Of a DNA stretch of 64,000 nt, positions 61,458 through 64,000 are shown piece by piece. Below the pieces are notes generated by a model, which worked only from the letters and a program-made list of their open reading frames with translations, had not been told where the DNA came from and ran no database searches. Source of the stretch: Planotetraspora thailandica (GTDB lineage Bacteria > Actinomycetota > Actinomycetes > Streptosporangiales > Streptosporangiaceae); assembly GCF_016863335.1 (NCBI RefSeq), contig NZ_BOOR01000036.1, forward strand, positions 1 to 64,000. The letters run 5' to 3'. Numbering within the stretch: position 1 is the stretch's first letter; every line of letters begins with the position of its first letter. A program made the translations under genes and the position numbers.

Positions 61458-63050
61458 TCAGGAGGAAAGCCAGGCTGCTGTGTCGGTGGGCAGAAGATCA
61501 CCGTCAAGGGGGCCGCTGGTCAGCAGGACCGACGTGTGCGGCGGGAGCCGTACCGGCTCCGGGCTGAGATTGACGACGCAGATGATGCCGGACTCACGAG
61601 TGAAGGCCAGCACGCCGTCCCCCGTACCCCCGGCCTCGGTGGGCAGCCAGGCCATCGTCCCGTCGCCGAGCCGCTCGCGGCGGACGGCCAGGGCTCTGCG
61701 GTAGAGCGAGAGCATCGACTCCGGGTCGTGCTCCTCCGCCTCGACCGTCATGGTGTTCCAGGCCGCCGGCTGCGGCAGCCAGGAGCCCCCGGTGCCGAAT
61801 CCGAACGGCGGTGCGTCGCCCGACCAGGGCAGCGGCACGCGGCACCCGTCCCGGCCCGGGTCGGTGTGCCCCGACCTGGCCCAGATGGGGTCCTCGCGCA
61901 TGTCGTCGGGGATGTCCTCGACCTCCCAGAGGCCGAGCTCCTCCCCCTGGTAGACGTAGACGCTGCCGGGCAGGGCCATCGCCAGCAGCGCGGCGGCCCG
62001 CGCCCGGCGGGTGCCCAGCTCCAGGTCGTACGGCACGCCGTGCTTGCGGTCATCGTGCGAGAAGGACGTGTCGGCCCTGCCGTACCTGGTGGGGGGCCTG
62101 GTCACGTCGTGGTTCGACAACACCCAGGTCGCGGGCGCGTCGATCGGCACGTGCGTGGCGAGGGTCAGGTCGATGACGTCGCGCAGGGCGTCCGGCTCCC
62201 AGGCGCTGGACAGGAACGCGAAGTTGAAGGCCGTGTGCATCTCGTCGCCCCGCAGGTAGAGGGCGAAGCGCTCCTGGTCGGGCAGCCACACCTCGCCGAT
62301 GAGCACACGCTGGCCGTACTCGTCGGCGATGCGGCGCCACTCGCGGTAGACCTCGTGCACGCCGTCGTGGTCGGTGTAGGACTCCTCGACGCTGTCGAGG
62401 TCCTTCACGAGCACGGCGGCCGAGTCGATGCGGATGCCGTCCACGCCCCGGTCGAACCAGAAGCGCAGGACGTCGAGGAACTCCTGACGCACGTCGGGGT
62501 TGGTCCAGTTGAAGTCGGGCTGCTCGGGGGCGAACAGATGCAGGTACCACTCGCCGTCGGGCACCTGGGTCCACGCCGGCCCGCCGAAGATCGACTGCCA
62601 GCCGTTCGGCGGGCCGTCGCCCACACCAGGACGGAACCAGAACCGCTCCCGAGCCTCCGAACCGGGACCGGCCGCCAGCGCCTCCTGGAACCAGGCGGTC
62701 TGGTCGGAGCCGTGATTGGGGACCACGTCGATGATGGTGCGGATGCCGAGGTCGTGGGCTTCCTCGATCAGCTTCTCCGCCTCGGCCAGCGTCCCGAAGA
62801 CCGGCTCGATGTTCCGGTAGTCGGCGACGTCGTAGCCGCCGTCGGCCATGGGCGACGGGTACCACGGGTTCAGCCAGATCGCGTCCACGCCGAGCTCGGA
62901 GAGGTACGGGAGACGTGCCCGCAGCCCTGCCAGGTCGCCTGTGCCGTCGCCGTTGCCGTCGGCGAAACTGCGCAGGTAGACCTGGTAGATCGCGGCACCC
63001 CGCCACCATCCCCGGTTCGGGGTCGCCCCTGTGGGCGTGTTGCCGGGCAT
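61458..63050 (-). CDS. GH13 alpha-glucosidase (oligo-1,6/alpha-1,4-glucosidase)
   Basis: 530 residues, ATG with AAGGAG upstream. Oligo-1,6-glucosidase-like barrel: [21 protein letters not shown], nucleophile Asp in GVDGIRIDSAAVLV, Glu in RVLIGEVWLPDQ, Asp in VLSNHDVTRPPTRYG. No signal peptide, so it acts on imported oligosaccharides. Subfamily 30-like. It forms an operon with the permease 29 bases upstream and the GH87-like gene 18 bases downstream. Confidence 0.93.
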   Translation of the reverse strand: MPGNTPTGATPNRGWWRGAAIYQVYLRSFADGNGDGTGDLAGLRARLPYLSELGVDAIWLNPWYPSPMADGGYDVADYRNIEPVFGTLAEAEKLIEEAHDLGIRTIIDVVPNHGSDQTAWFQEALAAGPGSEARERFWFRPGVGDGPPNGWQSIFGGPAWTQVPDGEWYLHLFAPEQPDFNWTNPDVRQEFLDVLRFWFDRGVDGIRIDSAAVLVKDLDSVEESYTDHDGVHEVYREWRRIADEYGQRVLIGEVWLPDQERFALYLRGDEMHTAFNFAFLSSAWEPDALRDVIDLTLATHVPIDAPATWVLSNHDVTRPPTRYGRADTSFSHDDRKHGVPYDLELGTRRARAAALLAMALPGSVYVYQGEELGLWEVEDIPDDMREDPIWARSGHTDPGRDGCRVPLPWSGDAPPFGFGTGGSWLPQPAAWNTMTVEAEEHDPESMLSLYRRALAVRRERLGDGTMAWLPTEAGGTGDGVLAFTRESGIICVVNLSPEPVRLPPHTSVLLTSGPLDGDLLPTDTAAWLSS

Positions 63051-63079
63051 GCTGAATACAACTCCTTACGGGTGAAGGG

Positions 63080-64000
63080 TCAGCCCTTAAGGCTTCCGGC
63101 GGTGAGACCCGCCATGATGTGCCGCTGGAAGATGAAGAAGACGACGATGGTCGGAATGCTCGCGATCACCAGAGAGGCGACCAGCACGTTCTGTGGCATC
63201 TGCGAGGACAACGAGGCGATGCCGATGCTGATGGACATCTTGTCGCTGTCCGGCAGGACCAGCAGCGGCCAGACGAAGTCCCGCCAGACGTTCACCACGG
63301 TGAGGATGGAGACCACGCCGAGGATCGGACGGGAGATCGGGATCACCACCGACCACAGGACGCGGCCGGGCGAAGCGCCGTCGATCTCCGCGGCTTCCAG
63401 CAGTTCCCTGGGGATCGAGTCGAAGAAGCGCTTGAGCAGGAAGACGTTGAAGCCGTTCGCCGCGGCGGGCAGCCAGATCGCCCACGGGGTGTTGAGCAGG
63501 TCCCAGTGGAAGAACGGCACGTCCTTCACGGTGAGGTATGCCGGCAGCATGATGACCAGCGGCGGGATCATCAGCGTCGACAACATCAGGGCCAAGACGA
63601 CCTTGCCGAGCACCGGGCGGAGCTTGGACAGGGCGTAGGCCGCCGAGACGTCGAACGCGATGGTCAGCAGCCAGGCGCCGCCCGCGTAGAGGGCCGTGTT
63701 GCCGAGCAGCTTGCCCAGCTCCAGCAGATCCCAGGCCTGCACGTAGCCGTCCAGCGAGAAATGCTTCGGCAGGAAGGTCGGCGGGATGGAGTTGAGCTCC
63801 TCGGTCGACTTCATCGCGCCGGTGATCATCCAGTAGAGCGGGAAGACGAACGCGGCGGTGAAGCTGACGACCACGACCACCAGCACGGTCCAGTAGATGA
63901 TCCGGCCGTGGGTCGTGTTGAGCTGGTGGGGCGAGACGGCGGTGCGGAACTGCGTGTTGATCGGCTTGCGCGGGCGCCGGGACTCGCGCCCGGGCTGCTC
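63080..64000 (-). CDS. ABC sugar permease (MalG-like), partial at window edge
   Basis: The reading frame stays open to base 64000, so the N terminus lies outside the window; an internal GTG at 63886 is not the start. 307 residues are visible. A basic cytoplasmic N-terminal segment precedes helices (VLVVVVVSFTAAFVFPLYWM) and the EAA loop ELLEAAEIDGASPGRVLWSV. The C terminus is IMAGLTAGSLKG. It forms an operon with the GH13 glucosidase. It is distinct from the permeases at 37-39 kb. Confidence 0.92.
   Translation of the reverse strand, partial: EQPGRESRRPRKPINTQFRTAVSPHQLNTTHGRIIYWTVLVVVVVSFTAAFVFPLYWMITGAMKSTEELNSIPPTFLPKHFSLDGYVQAWDLLELGKLLGNTALYAGGAWLLTIAFDVSAAYALSKLRPVLGKVVLALMLSTLMIPPLVIMLPAYLTVKDVPFFHWDLLNTPWAIWLPAAANGFNVFLLKRFFDSIPRELLEAAEIDGASPGRVLWSVVIPISRPILGVVSILTVVNVWRDFVWPLLVLPDSDKMSISIGIASLSSQMPQNVLVASLVIASIPTIVVFFIFQRHIMAGLTAGSLKG

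Overview
The window is GC-rich actinobacterial chromosome. The gene order (DUF2550 and an F1Fo ATP synthase operon, a WecA/MraY-type transferase, serine hydroxymethyltransferase, TsaC, PrmC, RF1, L31, Rho, ThrB, ThrC, Hom, LysA and an ArgS-related protein) is the one seen in Streptomyces and its relatives. The sequence style and accessory genes suggest a Streptosporangiales-type organism, but that placement is an inference. No rRNA, tRNA, phage or insertion sequence was recognised. GTG and TTG starts are common, so many starts below were set by ribosome-binding site and family alignment.

Layout. 1-8.3 kb: DUF2550 and the atp operon, all on the minus strand (atpC, D, G, A, H, F, E, B, then two small AtpI/AtpZ-like membrane proteins). 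8.4-21.3 kb: a conserved translation, cell-envelope and threonine block on the minus strand. 21.4-24.8 kb: two convergent paralogous glycosyltransferases placed between thrC and hom. 24.8-28.3 kb: hom, lysA and nrtL. 28.5-30.4 kb: trehalose synthase. 30.4-34.3 kb: a PadR-controlled FtsX/LolD-type ABC exporter. 34.4-39.3 kb: an alpha-glucoside-type importer with two lipoprotein binding proteins and two permeases but no ATPase. 39.6-45.7 kb: ung, a MOSC protein, unknown genes, and an auxiliary trpS behind a textbook Trp attenuator. 45.7-51.9 kb: treZ, treY and glgX. 52.2-54.2 kb: a two-component system whose regulator is frameshifted. 54.4-57.4 kb: a DGPF protein with an ECF42-type sigma factor, then mscL. 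57.5-64 kb: a Ser/Thr kinase with a ricin-type lectin domain, a GH87-like glucanase, a GH13 glucosidase and a sugar permease cut by the window edge.

Metabolic theme. TreS interconverts maltose and trehalose. GlgX, TreY and TreZ together turn glycogen into trehalose. The importer, the GH13 glucosidase and the secreted GH87-like enzyme suggest uptake and breakdown of external alpha-glucans.

Most unusual signal. Five intergenic arrays (near 13.9-14.2, 20.1, 32.7, 33.65 and 52.1 kb) carry a 53-bp repeat unit. Each unit has a 19-base core, GTGATCATGCAGAAGTTCG, followed by a 34-base partly conserved segment. The arrays have a C-rich head, a truncated tail and almost exact 53-base phasing. They lie between co-directional genes, in two cases touching a Shine-Dalgarno sequence. 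I do not recognise this family. It is not CRISPR and not coding.
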